A stretch of 64,000 nucleotides of DNA, taken from assembly GCF_003052585.1 (NCBI RefSeq), contig NZ_QASN01000008.1, positions 1 through 64,000 on the forward strand, in the 5' to 3' direction. The notes under the pieces were generated by a model, which was given only the letters and a program-made list of their open reading frames with translations, ran no database searches and was not told where the DNA came from. The stretch's first letter is position 1. Each line of letters opens with the position of its first letter. The position numbers and the translations under genes were made by a program. Shown here piece after piece: positions 15,734-24,147 of this stretch. Source of the stretch: Pseudomonas mangrovi (GTDB lineage Bacteria > Pseudomonadota > Gammaproteobacteria > Pseudomonadales > Pseudomonadaceae).

Positions 15734-16112
15734 TGCCCTCTCCCGCTGGGAGAGGGAAAAGCCGCACATGTTCGGCACCTGTGTTGACCCCACCCCGCGC
15801 CATCGCCTCACGGCTGTCTTTCTCCCTTTGGGAGAAGGTGGCGCGCAGCGTCGGATGAGGGAGGTCGCAGACGGCAGGGACCTGGCCGGGATTTCTAAAG
15901 GCAGCCGCGAATCGCCGAAGCATCCCTCCTGAGGCAATCACAGGCACCAAGCCGGCCGAAGCATCCCTCACCCGCCTTCGGCACCCTCTCCCGATGGAGA
16001 GGGAAAAGCCGTGGCGCATTCGCCACGCTGTTTGGCACAACACCGTGCCCGGTACAGCTTTCCTTCTCCCAGCGGGAGAAGGTGGCGCGCAGCGCCGGAT
16101 GAGGGATGCGTC
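15734..16112. repeat. Group of palindromic repeats between convergent genes
   Basis: Contains CCCTCTCCC hairpins at 15736-15756, about 15820-15865, about 15967-16010 and about 16070-16110. Two motifs recur: CTCCC-loop-GGGAGAAGG followed by TGGCGCGCAGCG(C/T)CGGATGAGGG, and CCCTCACCCGCCTTCGGCAC followed by CCTCTCCC. The same two motifs occur at 23936-24107 and 30236-30478. No gene is supported in this 430-bp gap. The hairpins could act as two-way transcription stops. Confidence 0.75.
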
Positions 16113-16163
16113 GGCGTGCAGGATGGCGGGCGAGGTGCGCCCTGTCCTTCCGTCGAACAAGAC

Positions 16164-17384
16164 TCAACGCAGCAGGCGGCTTTCCAGCACTTTCGAGCGT
16201 TCGCCGAGGACGTTTTCGCTGATCTCGATGAAATCCTTGGTGCTGACCTTTTCCAGGCGCATCAGCGCTCGGGTCACGTCATCCAGGGAGTGCCGGTTGC
16301 CGGTACCCTTGCGCAGCTCGGCATCCAGATCGCGCAGCAACAGCACCGCGCGCGCAGTGACCGGGCCCGTCGAACGCTCGGTACGCAGGCTGCTGACGTT
16401 CTTGCTCCAGTTCTTGAGGCGCGCCATGGTCTTGGCGTGGCGGTCCTCGCTCAGGCCGCCGGCACGACGCATCAGCTCGATCGCGTAGTACTCGGCGATA
16501 CCCTCGCTGATCCAGTCGCTGCGATCGGTGTCGCGAATCCTGCTGACCACGTGGACCAGCTCGTGCACCAGCGAGCTGGTGCCATTCTCGCTGACCAGCG
16601 GCCGATCACTGTGCAGGAACAGCGAGTTGCTCGCCGACAGCCCGCCACGCCACATCGGATCATCTGCGCCGACGATCAGCAGCTTGTCCAGCGGCCGCGG
16701 AAAAACCTCTTCCATATGCGGCCAGACGAAGGTCAGAAAGGTGGTGACATCCATTCGCCGCATACCCTCGCCAACAGGCGCGGCGACGGTCAGCATGGTG
16801 TGGCCGATCTGGGTGCGCCGGCTGCCGATCTTGCCGGCGACCATCCAGCCGACGGGGCGATCGAACAGGCGCTCGGGGTTGTCGATGCGAAAACGGTTCT
16901 TGCCGATCCGCGGCCAGCCGGTCTCGACGCTCTTCCAGCCCGGCGGCAGATCGAACTGCAGGCGCGCGACCAGGCGCACACCATCGAGTTGATCGAGAAA
17001 CGCCGGTGGGATCAGGTCGTCGCCACGCAGCAGAGCCCAATCCGAGGTCATCCGCGCGTCGTAGCGCCCCGAATCGCGCTGATGGCTGATGCGTACCTTG
17101 TAACTCAGCGTCGCTTCGCCTTCCGCCGGCTTCCAGACGCCGCGCTGCGGACTTTCCAGCGTCCATTCACCCTCGGCGACAAAGTCGCTGAAGCGCTCCT
17201 GGTCACCCAGATCGAAGGCCAGCTTGCGTACCACCTCGCCCTTTTCCAGGCGAATGCTGACCTCGGCCTGATCCTCCTCCGGCAGAAAGCGCACCTGGTA
17301 ATCGAGGTCGTAGTTCTTCGCCCAGCCGGCAGGCACGACCAGAAGCAGAAAAAGCGGCAGCAGACAACGCAAGGCAGTGGGCAT
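16164..17384 (-). CDS. Secreted HExxH metallopeptidase-like protein
   Basis: 406 residues with a Sec signal peptide (hydrophobic run about 7-20, cleavage near AGWA-KN). Residues about 25-200 are beta-rich. A zinc-binding HELVH motif sits at 274-278 and SEGIAEYYA follows at 293, giving a likely third ligand Glu294. This is a gluzincin arrangement like that of the M1/M61 peptidases, although the spacing from HELVH to the Glu is 15 residues rather than the usual 18. Probably periplasmic. Substrate unknown; activity is inferred only from the motif. It is convergent with the SpoU methyltransferase gene and 55 bp from the YcgN gene. Confidence 0.7.
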   Translation of the reverse strand: MPTALRCLLPLFLLLVVPAGWAKNYDLDYQVRFLPEEDQAEVSIRLEKGEVVRKLAFDLGDQERFSDFVAEGEWTLESPQRGVWKPAEGEATLSYKVRISHQRDSGRYDARMTSDWALLRGDDLIPPAFLDQLDGVRLVARLQFDLPPGWKSVETGWPRIGKNRFRIDNPERLFDRPVGWMVAGKIGSRRTQIGHTMLTVAAPVGEGMRRMDVTTFLTFVWPHMEEVFPRPLDKLLIVGADDPMWRGGLSASNSLFLHSDRPLVSENGTSSLVHELVHVVSRIRDTDRSDWISEGIAEYYAIELMRRAGGLSEDRHAKTMARLKNWSKNVSSLRTERSTGPVTARAVLLLRDLDAELRKGTGNRHSLDDVTRALMRLEKVSTKDFIEISENVLGERSKVLESRLLR

Positions 17385-17439
17385 GAACAGGCTCCTGAGA
17401 CGGCAATCGGAGCATCTGACCGCGACGGACGCCGCGCGG

Positions 17440-17889
17440 TCAACCGGCGCGAAAAATCAGATGCTCTTCCCAGTCGTCCTCGGCCACGCTGCTCTCGCTG
17501 AGCATCCGCCCGGACTGGGAAATCCGCTCGCGGTGCACCGCGTCCGGATCGCCACAGACCAGGTGGTGCCAGAGCGGCAGGTCCTTGCCTTCGCTGACCA
17601 GACGATAGGCGCAGGTCGGCGGCAGCCATTTGAACTCGTCAGCCTGGGCAGCGGTGAGCTGGACGCAATCGGGCACCGAGCGCCGCCGCTCGGCGTAGTC
17701 GCTGCAGCGACAGCTGGTCAGATCGAGCAGTTTGCAGGCGATGCGCGTGTAGTAGACGCTGCCGTCGTCCTCATCCTCGAGTTTCTGCAGGCAGCACAGG
17801 CCGCAGCCATCGCACAGCGACTCCCATTCCTGGGCATCGAGCTGGGCGAGGGTCTTGCGCTTCCAGAAGGGTTCGACTTTGGCAGCCAT
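17440..17889 (-). CDS. YcgN-family cysteine cluster protein (UPF0260)
   Basis: 149 residues. Conserved cysteines occur as CDGCGLCC at about 27-34, then [16 protein letters not shown] and CAYRL, the pattern of the YkgJ/UPF0260 zinc- or iron-binding family. Function unknown. Family length and the N-terminal motif PFWKRKTL match well. The ribosome binding site is weak. It is followed on the same strand by the secreted HExxH gene. Confidence 0.9.
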   Translation of the reverse strand: MAAKVEPFWKRKTLAQLDAQEWESLCDGCGLCCLQKLEDEDDGSVYYTRIACKLLDLTSCRCSDYAERRRSVPDCVQLTAAQADEFKWLPPTCAYRLVSEGKDLPLWHHLVCGDPDAVHRERISQSGRMLSESSVAEDDWEEHLIFRAG

Positions 17890-18055
17890 GGCACTGCGGC
17901 ACCGGGGGAGACGGAAAGGGCCGGCAGTCTAGCCGCGCCCCCGGCAGCCGCCAAGCGCGGCCGGTCGCCTGCGCCTTTCACGCGCGCTTGCGCCAGCCGG
18001 CAGGGCGCCATAACCGCAGGGCATTGCGCCCTGCTCCACGGCCCCTTCCGACCCA

Positions 18056-18225
18056 GGAAACCTCTGAAAAAGTACTGCGCTCGGCCTGGCGTCGTTGAAA
18101 TCCCCCCCGCCGCGGGCCCGGTCAACGTGACCCGGTAAAAATGCTCATTTACCCTACGTAAACTGCGCTTTTTCGGCTGATTTCGCCTCGCCAGACCTTC
18201 GCTCGCTACCTTTTTCAGAGGCTCC
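18056..18225. mobile_element. MITE-like element with terminal inverted repeats
   Basis: The left end GGAAACCTCTGAAAAAGTA (18056) and the right end, read inward on the other strand, GGAGCCTCTGAAAAAGGTAG (from 18225) are near-perfect inverted repeats enclosing about 130 bp with no coding capacity. The right end abuts the stop codon of the YcgL gene. The rest of the 336-bp gap (17890-18055) holds a small inverted repeat (AGGGCATTGCGCCCT) and nothing else I can identify. Confidence 0.55.
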
Positions 18226-18516
18226 CTAGAGCGGATCGTTGCGCCGCAACAGCTCGTCGGGCAGGTGTTCGATGTAATCGTCTTCGGCCGGCGGCATCTG
18301 CAGGTGATAGCCCTGCTTCTCGATGTTTTCCAGCACCTGATGGATGTCCTCACGCGCCAGCTTGCGCTCGGGGCTCAGGACGAAGTCGAAACGATGCTGC
18401 GGCGTGCCGAAAGCGGCGAGCAGTCCCTCCGGGACACGTTCCAGCGCCTCGCGCTTGTCGACGTAGAGGTACATCTCCTTGTGCGGATGCTTGTAGATCG
18501 AGCAGATGCGTTTCAT
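18226..18516 (-). CDS. YcgL-domain protein
   Basis: 96 residues, full length for the YcgL family ([19 protein letters not shown] at the start, then [13 protein letters not shown] and GYHLQMPP). A small conserved gammaproteobacterial protein of unknown function, encoded next to RNase D in many relatives. GGAGAAAA lies before the ATG, within the end of rnd; the ATG overlaps the rnd stop codon (ATGA), so translation is coupled. Confidence 0.92.
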   Translation of the reverse strand: MKRICSIYKHPHKEMYLYVDKREALERVPEGLLAAFGTPQHRFDFVLSPERKLAREDIHQVLENIEKQGYHLQMPPAEDDYIEHLPDELLRRNDPL

Positions 18517-19640
18517 CGGTTTTCTCCGGCCAGGCAGTCGAGCAGCGCCTGGCCCATCAGTTCCCGGCGCCAACCGCGCAGGGAGTCGGGCAATTGGTAG
18601 GGGCCATGGGGGTAACCGCTCTTGAGCAGGGCCTCCAGCGGCTTCTTGCGCAGCATCAGTTCGGGGGCGATATCCAGCCGTTCGGCCTCGCGCTGACCGA
18701 CCGCACGCAGTTTCTTCAGCAGCGCCGACGCTTCCAGCGGCAACGGCTCGGGCACCGCCGGCGGCCAACTCTCGGGCGGCGTGGCGGCAGCGTCTGCGAT
18801 CATCTTCAGCAGCAGCTGACCGTCCTGACGCAGGGTGCGCGGGTGCATGTCCTCGATTCGCGCCAGCGTGGTCAGATCCTTCGGCTGGGTACGCGCAATC
18901 GGCCACAGGGAATTCTCGCGCAGCACCCGATTGCGCGGCTGGTCGCGGCGGCGTGCCTCGCGCTCGCGCCAGGCATAGAGCACGCGCAGCACGGCAAGCT
19001 GCTGGCGAGAGAGCTTCCAGGCCAGTTTGCCGTCGCGGTAGAGCTCGTCCGGATCGACCTCACGGCCAAAGGCGAGCAGCAGCTCCGCACCGTCCTCCAG
19101 CACCCAGGCGCGCTTCTCCTCGCTCAGGCGTGCGTCCAGCGCCTCGTAGACTTCGGCAAGATGCAGGGCGTCTTCGGCGGCATAGCTCAGCTGCGTCTCG
19201 CTCAAGGGGCGCTGCAGCCAGTCGGAGCGGGTTTCGCCCTTGGGCAACTCGATGCCCAGTACCGCCTGGACCAGCCGTGAGTAGCCCATGGAGAAGCCCA
19301 GGTTCAGATAGCCGGCCGCCAGCTGGGTATCGAACAGGGGTGCCGGCAGACTGCCGGTAAGCCGCGACAGCACCTCGAGATCCTCGCTGCAGGAATGCAA
19401 CACCTTGATCACCGCCGGCGCGCGCAGCACTTCGGCCAGCGCTGACCAGTCATGGATCAGCAACGGATCGATCAGATACACCCGCCCGGCGGCACACACC
19501 TGCAACAGGCCCGCCTGGGGGTAGAAGGTGTCGACCCGGACGAATTCGGTATCCAGCGCCACGAACGGCAGGCGCAGCCAGTCGTCGCAGTGCAGTGCCA
19601 GCGTCGCCTCGTCGGTGATCCAGTGAATGTCGATGGCCAA
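18513..19640 (-). CDS. rnd: Ribonuclease D
   Basis: 375 residues, a 3'-5' exoribonuclease that trims tRNA precursors. The DEDD exonuclease domain shows [10 protein letters not shown] near residue 28 (Asp-Glu of ExoI), [12 protein letters not shown] near 83, and [13 protein letters not shown] near 175 (ExoIII). A helical HRDC domain follows (about 210-290). The start is TTG at 19640: a strong GAGGAGGAAG lies five bases upstream and no suitable ATG exists; the protein length agrees with the family. TTG may keep expression low. Confidence 0.95.
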   Translation of the reverse strand: MAIDIHWITDEATLALHCDDWLRLPFVALDTEFVRVDTFYPQAGLLQVCAAGRVYLIDPLLIHDWSALAEVLRAPAVIKVLHSCSEDLEVLSRLTGSLPAPLFDTQLAAGYLNLGFSMGYSRLVQAVLGIELPKGETRSDWLQRPLSETQLSYAAEDALHLAEVYEALDARLSEEKRAWVLEDGAELLLAFGREVDPDELYRDGKLAWKLSRQQLAVLRVLYAWREREARRRDQPRNRVLRENSLWPIARTQPKDLTTLARIEDMHPRTLRQDGQLLLKMIADAAATPPESWPPAVPEPLPLEASALLKKLRAVGQREAERLDIAPELMLRKKPLEALLKSGYPHGPYQLPDSLRGWRRELMGQALLDCLAGENR

Positions 19641-19894
19641 GGGGCTTCCTCCTCTCGGTCGCCCGAGCCGGGCGCCACAGTCGCTCCGGGGCAAGTGCGG
19701 CCGGTGAGCGGGCGCGCAGTATATCGTCTGCCACTCGCCGCCGGGGCGGCGGTTGCAGCCGGTGCACATCGCTGTTCAAACTGACGCGGCGCCGGCCCGC
19801 TGCAGCAGAAACCCGCTGCATGACCCGTACCGGAGCGGCTGCGCTGCCACCTCTTACCCGATTGCCCGACAGTCGACCGACCAGGAGATTTCCC

Positions 19895-20755
19895 ATGGCC
19901 CTCGCCCAACTGCTCCAACCGCGACAGCTCGCCGAACGTCTGGGCACGGCCAAGCTGATCCTGCTCGACTGCCGCTTCGCCCTGGAAGATCCGGACCACG
20001 GCCGTCGGGCCTACGCCCAGGGGCATATTCCCGGCGCGCATTTTCTCGATCTCGCAGCGGATCTTTCCGGCATCGATACGGACGGGGAGTCCGGACGCCA
20101 TCCACTGCCGTACCCGCAACAGTTGCTGCAGCGACTGCGTGCCTGCGGCTGCAGCGCCGATTCGCAGATCGTGCTCTATGACGACGGCCCCGGCGCCTTC
20201 GCCGCCCGCGCCTGGTGGCTGCTCGCCTGGCTGGGCAAGCGCGACGGGGTATGGCTGCTCGATGGCGGCTTCAAGGCCTGGCAGAGCGAGGGCCTGGCGC
20301 TGTGCGACACGATGCCTGGCGTCGCCAGCGGCACGCTCGACGGCACGCCGGACCAGCGCCTGCTGATCAACGCGGCCGAATTGCTGGAACGACTGCAGGA
20401 CAGCAGCCTCTGCCTGCTGGACGCCCGCGCCGAACCGCGCTTTCGCGGCGAGGTGGAACCCATCGATCCGATCGCCGGCCATATCCCCCGCGCCCAGTGC
20501 GCGCCCTTTACCGACAATCTCGCCAGCGATGGCCGTTTCCTTGCGCCGACGGCGTTGCGCCAGCGTTTCGCCGCCCTGCTCGGCGAGCGCCGGAGCGAAG
20601 ATCTGGTGGCCTACTGCGGCTCCGGCGTCACCGCCTGCCACAATCTGTTCGCCCTGTGCCTGGCCGGTTATCCGTTGGCGACCCTGTACGCAGCCTCCTG
20701 GAGCGGCTGGATCTGTGACCCGACACGCCCACTGGCCCGCGCGGACCACCCTTGA
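19895..20755 (+). CDS. Two-domain rhodanese-like sulfurtransferase
   Basis: 286 residues with two rhodanese domains: an inactive N-terminal one (LLDCRFALEDPDHGRRAY, GHIPGAHFLDL) and a catalytic C-terminal one whose loop is YCGSGVTACHN with the active Cys. The CGSGVT loop is that of 3-mercaptopyruvate sulfurtransferases (SseA type) rather than thiosulfate sulfurtransferases. Cytoplasmic. AGGAGA lies eight bases before the chosen ATG; an upstream ATG at 19820 has no such site. Divergent from rnd. Confidence 0.88.
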   Translation: MALAQLLQPRQLAERLGTAKLILLDCRFALEDPDHGRRAYAQGHIPGAHFLDLAADLSGIDTDGESGRHPLPYPQQLLQRLRACGCSADSQIVLYDDGPGAFAARAWWLLAWLGKRDGVWLLDGGFKAWQSEGLALCDTMPGVASGTLDGTPDQRLLINAAELLERLQDSSLCLLDARAEPRFRGEVEPIDPIAGHIPRAQCAPFTDNLASDGRFLAPTALRQRFAALLGERRSEDLVAYCGSGVTACHNLFALCLAGYPLATLYAASWSGWICDPTRPLARADHP

Positions 20756-20894
20756 TCGCCCGGCACGCACCATCAGTCAGGCAGATAAGGCAAAGCCGTT
20801 CACAGCTCGACAGTAATCCCTGCACACCCCGTTGCACGGACGCTGCGTTTTTCTCAGACTAGCGCCCATTAATCCGCCAAACGGTACCCTCGAG

Positions 20895-21524
20895 ATGGAC
20901 TTCAAGATCAAGCAAACCCTCCCCGCCCTGCTGTTCTGCCTGAGCCTGGGGCTCAATGCCCACGCCGCCGAATTCGAAGCCAACGTCTGCGAACTGGAGG
21001 ACGAATGGTCCGAGCTGACCGGCGAAGAAATGGCAGCGGCGGCCGAGGCCGGCCATGCCTCGGCCCAGTACAACCTGGCCCTGGCCTACGACGAGGGTGA
21101 CGACGATTTCGAGCTGGACGAGGAAAAGTCCGCCTACTGGTACGAGCAGGCTGCCAAGCAGGGCAACGCCTGCGCCCAGTACAACCTGGCGATCGCCTAC
21201 GAAGAAGGCCTGGGTGTCGAGCAGGACCAGGACAAGGCCGTCTACTGGTACAAGAAATCCGCCGAACAGGGCGACAGCGATGCCCAGTTCAACCTGGCGA
21301 TCTGCTACGAGGACGGCAGTGGTGTCGAGCAGGACTACGAAATTGCTCTGAGCTGGTTCCGCAAGGCGGCAGCCCAGGGTGACCCGGACGCCCTGTTTGA
21401 AGTCGGCAACTACTACGCCCAGGGGCTGACGGTGGAGGAAGACTCCGAAGAAGCCCGCCGCTGGTACCAGAAGGCGGCGATGAAAGGCCACGTCGGTGCA
21501 GCCAAGGCCCTGAAGGACCTCTAA
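20895..21524 (+). CDS. Secreted Sel1-repeat protein
   Basis: 209 residues. A Sec signal peptide (KIKQTLPALLFCLSLGLNAHA) is followed by about four Sel1-like TPR repeats of 36 residues, each with AQYNLALAYDEG-like and YWYEQAAKQG-like motifs, starting near residue 45. Sel1 arrays are protein-binding scaffolds; the protein is very acidic and probably periplasmic. Partner unknown. No good Shine-Dalgarno precedes the ATG at 20895; the alternative ATG at 20832 would place residues before the signal peptide and is less likely. A terminator follows. Confidence 0.85.
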   Translation: MDFKIKQTLPALLFCLSLGLNAHAAEFEANVCELEDEWSELTGEEMAAAAEAGHASAQYNLALAYDEGDDDFELDEEKSAYWYEQAAKQGNACAQYNLAIAYEEGLGVEQDQDKAVYWYKKSAEQGDSDAQFNLAICYEDGSGVEQDYEIALSWFRKAAAQGDPDALFEVGNYYAQGLTVEEDSEEARRWYQKAAMKGHVGAAKALKDL

Positions 21525-21538
21525 GCAGATCGACTCGC

Positions 21539-21574
21539 AAGGGCGGACCCGCAAGGTTCCGCCCTTTTCTTTTG
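21539..21574 (+). terminator. Terminator of the Sel1-repeat gene
   Basis: Stem AAGGGCGGA (21539-21547) with TCCGCCCTT, ten-base loop, then TTTTCTTTT. Confidence 0.85.
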
Positions 21575-21769
21575 CCCGCGCCACGGACCAGCCGCGGGCA
21601 CGATCCAGAAGCCTGGGCAAACACCAGGCTCAGTCCCACGCCTCATCCGCGACTGCCGCAATGCACGGGAGCCCAAGGACCCGAGGACGCCCCCCCGCAG
21701 AACTTTCCCCGCTGGAGCGACCTCCAAGTCGCGATCCAACCAGCCGGTCGCACAAGACAGGAAAACCCA

Positions 21770-21852
21770 GCAATCATCGATGATTGCCGCACATTGTCCG
21801 ACAATCGCCAGAATATCGCGAAAGTTGATCATCTGGTCAGAGTCCGACAATC
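21770..21852. promoter_or_regulatory. Palindromes and repeats upstream of the FadL-type gene
   Basis: The 373-bp gap before the porin holds an 18-bp perfect palindrome GCAATCATCGATGATTGC (21770-21787), a 13-bp odd palindrome ATTGTCCGACAAT (21794-21806), and a second copy of GTCCGACAATC at 21842-21852. These lie 45-130 bases before the start codon and look like regulator binding sites. No confident -10/-35 pair was identified. Between 21575 and 21769 I saw nothing else. Confidence 0.5.
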
Positions 21853-21897
21853 CTGCTAGGTTGCGCGCCGCTTCTTACCCCCAGCAGGAGTCGATCA

Positions 21898-23181
21898 ATG
21901 CAGTATCCCTTTGCGAAGGGCGCCCTGGCGCTCGTCATCGCCGGCCTTTGCGGGCAGAGCATGGCCAACGGTCTGGCCATCAACGAACAGAGCGTTAGTG
22001 GCATGGGCACAGCCTTCGCCGGACGCTCGTCCTCGGCACAGGATGCCAGCACCCTCTTCGGCAACCCCGCGGGCATGTCCAAGCTCAAGCAGAGCGAAGT
22101 CAGCGCAGGCTTCGGTTACGTAATACCGAGTACCGACATCGATAACGTCAACAGCGGCGTGCGCGGCACCAGCAACGGCGACATCGCACCCAAGGCGCTG
22201 GTGCCCTTCGCCTACCTGGTCACTCCAGTGAATGAAGATCTGCACCTGGGCCTGGGCCTCTACGTGCCCTTCGGCGTGATCAGCGACAACGAGAAGAGCT
22301 TCCAGGGACGCGGCCATGGTCTCTACTCCAAGGTCCAGGTCACTACCCTGCAGCCGACCATCAGCTATCGCATCAACCCGAGCGTGTCGATCGGCTTCGG
22401 CCCGACCATCAACAAGCTCGACGGCAAGCTGACCAATATCCTCAACACCGCCCCGCTGACCGGCTCGGATACCAAGGTCAACATCGAGGGCGACGACATC
22501 GGCTACGGCTACAACGTCGGCGTACTGGTCGATCTGAATGAGCGCACCAGCTGGGGCCTGACCTACCACTCCAAGGTCGATTACAACCTCGAAGGTCGCA
22601 CCAAATTCCAGGGCTCGGCTTTCAGCCTGGGCGCGCTCGGCGTGCGCAGCGAGTACGACGCCAGCCTCGACATCAGCATGCCGGAGTCGGTCGACACTTC
22701 CATCACCCATCGTCTCGACGACCAGTGGACAGTCTATCTGGGCACCACCTGGACGCGCTGGAGCCGACTGGAGGAAATCCTGGTGGAGAACGAGGGCGCC
22801 GCCGGGCGCTTTGCCGGCATCCGCGAGCAAATGAGCTGGCGCGATACCTGGTCGCATGCCATCGGCGCCGCCTACCAGCTCAATCCGCAGCTGGTTCTGC
22901 GCGCAGGCGTTGCCTACGACCAGACCCCGACCACCAACGCCCATCGCAACGTGCGTATCCCGGTCGGTGACCGCAAGATCTTCAGCCTCGGCGCCGGTTG
23001 GACGCCCAGCCCGGAACTGACCATCGATCTGGCCTATGCCTACATCCACGAGGAGAAGGTTTCGGTCAACCTGGCCGACACCGGAGCAGCGGCGCCGGGG
23101 GTGTTTCTCAAGCCGGCCTACAGCGCCGACTACCGCAACAGCGCGCACGGCATCGGCAGCCAGCTGACCTACCGCTTCTGA
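21898..23181 (+). CDS. FadL/OmpP1/TodX-family outer-membrane transport protein
   Basis: 427 residues. A signal peptide (about 1-22, ending in GQSMA-NG) precedes the family N-terminus NGLAINEQSVSGMGTAFAG with its conserved plug segment, then NPAGMSKL, and a 14-stranded beta-barrel ending in the aromatic TYRF typical of outer-membrane proteins. The family moves hydrophobic molecules such as long-chain fatty acids or aromatics across the outer membrane. The ATG follows CAGGAG by seven bases. It is monocistronic. The fatty-acid substrate is likely but not proven. Confidence 0.9.
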   Translation: MQYPFAKGALALVIAGLCGQSMANGLAINEQSVSGMGTAFAGRSSSAQDASTLFGNPAGMSKLKQSEVSAGFGYVIPSTDIDNVNSGVRGTSNGDIAPKALVPFAYLVTPVNEDLHLGLGLYVPFGVISDNEKSFQGRGHGLYSKVQVTTLQPTISYRINPSVSIGFGPTINKLDGKLTNILNTAPLTGSDTKVNIEGDDIGYGYNVGVLVDLNERTSWGLTYHSKVDYNLEGRTKFQGSAFSLGALGVRSEYDASLDISMPESVDTSITHRLDDQWTVYLGTTWTRWSRLEEILVENEGAAGRFAGIREQMSWRDTWSHAIGAAYQLNPQLVLRAGVAYDQTPTTNAHRNVRIPVGDRKIFSLGAGWTPSPELTIDLAYAYIHEEKVSVNLADTGAAAPGVFLKPAYSADYRNSAHGIGSQLTYRF

Positions 23182-23296
23182 AATGCGCGAGCGCCGCAGG
23201 GCGCTCCTGCCTCCGGCCGCCCGCTCCCCAAGGGCGGCTCGGTTGGGGTAGACTCCGACGGCGAACAATAATTAAAACGCCGCATGAGACTTCACC

Positions 23297-23914
23297 ATGA
23301 CAGCGCTCTGTACCACCCTGCCCGAGCATATTTCCCTGCTCCTGGTCGACGACCACAAGATTTTCCTCGACGGGCTTTCTCTGGCCCTGAGCTCGCTGAC
23401 CCGCGAGCTGGAAGTTCACACCGCGCAGAATGCCGAGCAAGCCGAGCAATGGCTGCAGCAGCGCGACTTCGATCTGATCCTGCTCGACCTGAAACTGCCC
23501 GACATGCCCGGCCTGGAACTGCTGCGCCGCTGGCAGGCACAGGGTCGCATGACCCCGGTGGCGATTCTCAGCGCCAGTGACTCGACCCAGGATGCCCAGG
23601 CTGCGCTGGCCGCCGGCGCGCTGGGCTTCATCCCGAAAAGCTCGGACAGCGAGGAACTGCGCCTGGCGGTCACCCGCGTACTGCTCGGCGAAAGCCTGCC
23701 GGCGCCGCAACCGACCCCCATTGCCGAGCTCACCCCGCGCCAGCAGGAGATTCTCCCGCTGCTCGCCGACGGCCTGCCGAACAAGCTGATCAGCCGACGC
23801 CTGGGTCTTTCCGAAGACACCGTGAAAACCCACCTGAAGGCGCTCTATCAGGAACTCAACGTGCACTCGCGCACCGCCTGCGTCGCCGCGGCCCGCCAAC
23901 GCGGCTGGATCTGA
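23297..23914 (+). CDS. LuxR/NarL-type two-component response regulator
   Basis: 205 residues. Receiver domain about 10-125, with LLVDDHKIF near 15 and phospho-acceptor Asp in LILLDLKLPDMPG near 60. The C-terminal LuxR helix-turn-helix (about 143-200) reads LTPRQQEILPLLADGLPNK and SRRLGLSEDTVKTHLKALY. A DNA-binding transcription factor. It converges with the membrane hybrid kinase at 24148-25938, its most plausible partner in the window. Confidence 0.93.
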   Translation: MTALCTTLPEHISLLLVDDHKIFLDGLSLALSSLTRELEVHTAQNAEQAEQWLQQRDFDLILLDLKLPDMPGLELLRRWQAQGRMTPVAILSASDSTQDAQAALAAGALGFIPKSSDSEELRLAVTRVLLGESLPAPQPTPIAELTPRQQEILPLLADGLPNKLISRRLGLSEDTVKTHLKALYQELNVHSRTACVAAARQRGWI

Positions 23915-23935
23915 GACTCACCGAGTCCGGCCATG

Positions 23936-24107
23936 CCGACCTTTCCTTCTCCCTCCGGGAGAGGGTGCCGAAGGCGGGTGAGGGAAAGTCCAGACGACTC
24001 GCCGCCAGCCCGATGCGGATGCCACACCGGGGCACCCTGCAGCCGGGGCTTCCCTCATCCGGCGCTGCGCGCCACCTTCTCCCGGCGGGAGAAGGGCAGG
24101 TACCGCG
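23936..24107. repeat. Palindromic repeat pair between convergent genes
   Basis: CTTCTCCCTCCGGGAGAGGG with GTGCCGAAGGCGGGTGAGGG (about 23943-23985), then CCCTCATCCGGCGCTGCGCG with CCACCTTCTCCCGGCGGGAGAAGG (about 24055-24098). Same two motifs as at 15734-16112 and 30236-30478, in the opposite order. It lies between the 3' ends of the response regulator and kinase genes. Confidence 0.75.
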
Positions 24108-24147
24108 CTGACTCCCCAGGCACGCCCCCAACCGAGACCGCAAACGC

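Noticed and set aside
21831..21847. FadR-like operator (ATCTGGTCAGAGTCCGA) before the FadL-type gene
   Set aside because: Only the left half resembles the enterobacterial FadR site, and Pseudomonas fatty-acid genes usually use PsrA, whose GAAAC-N4-GTTTC core is not seen.
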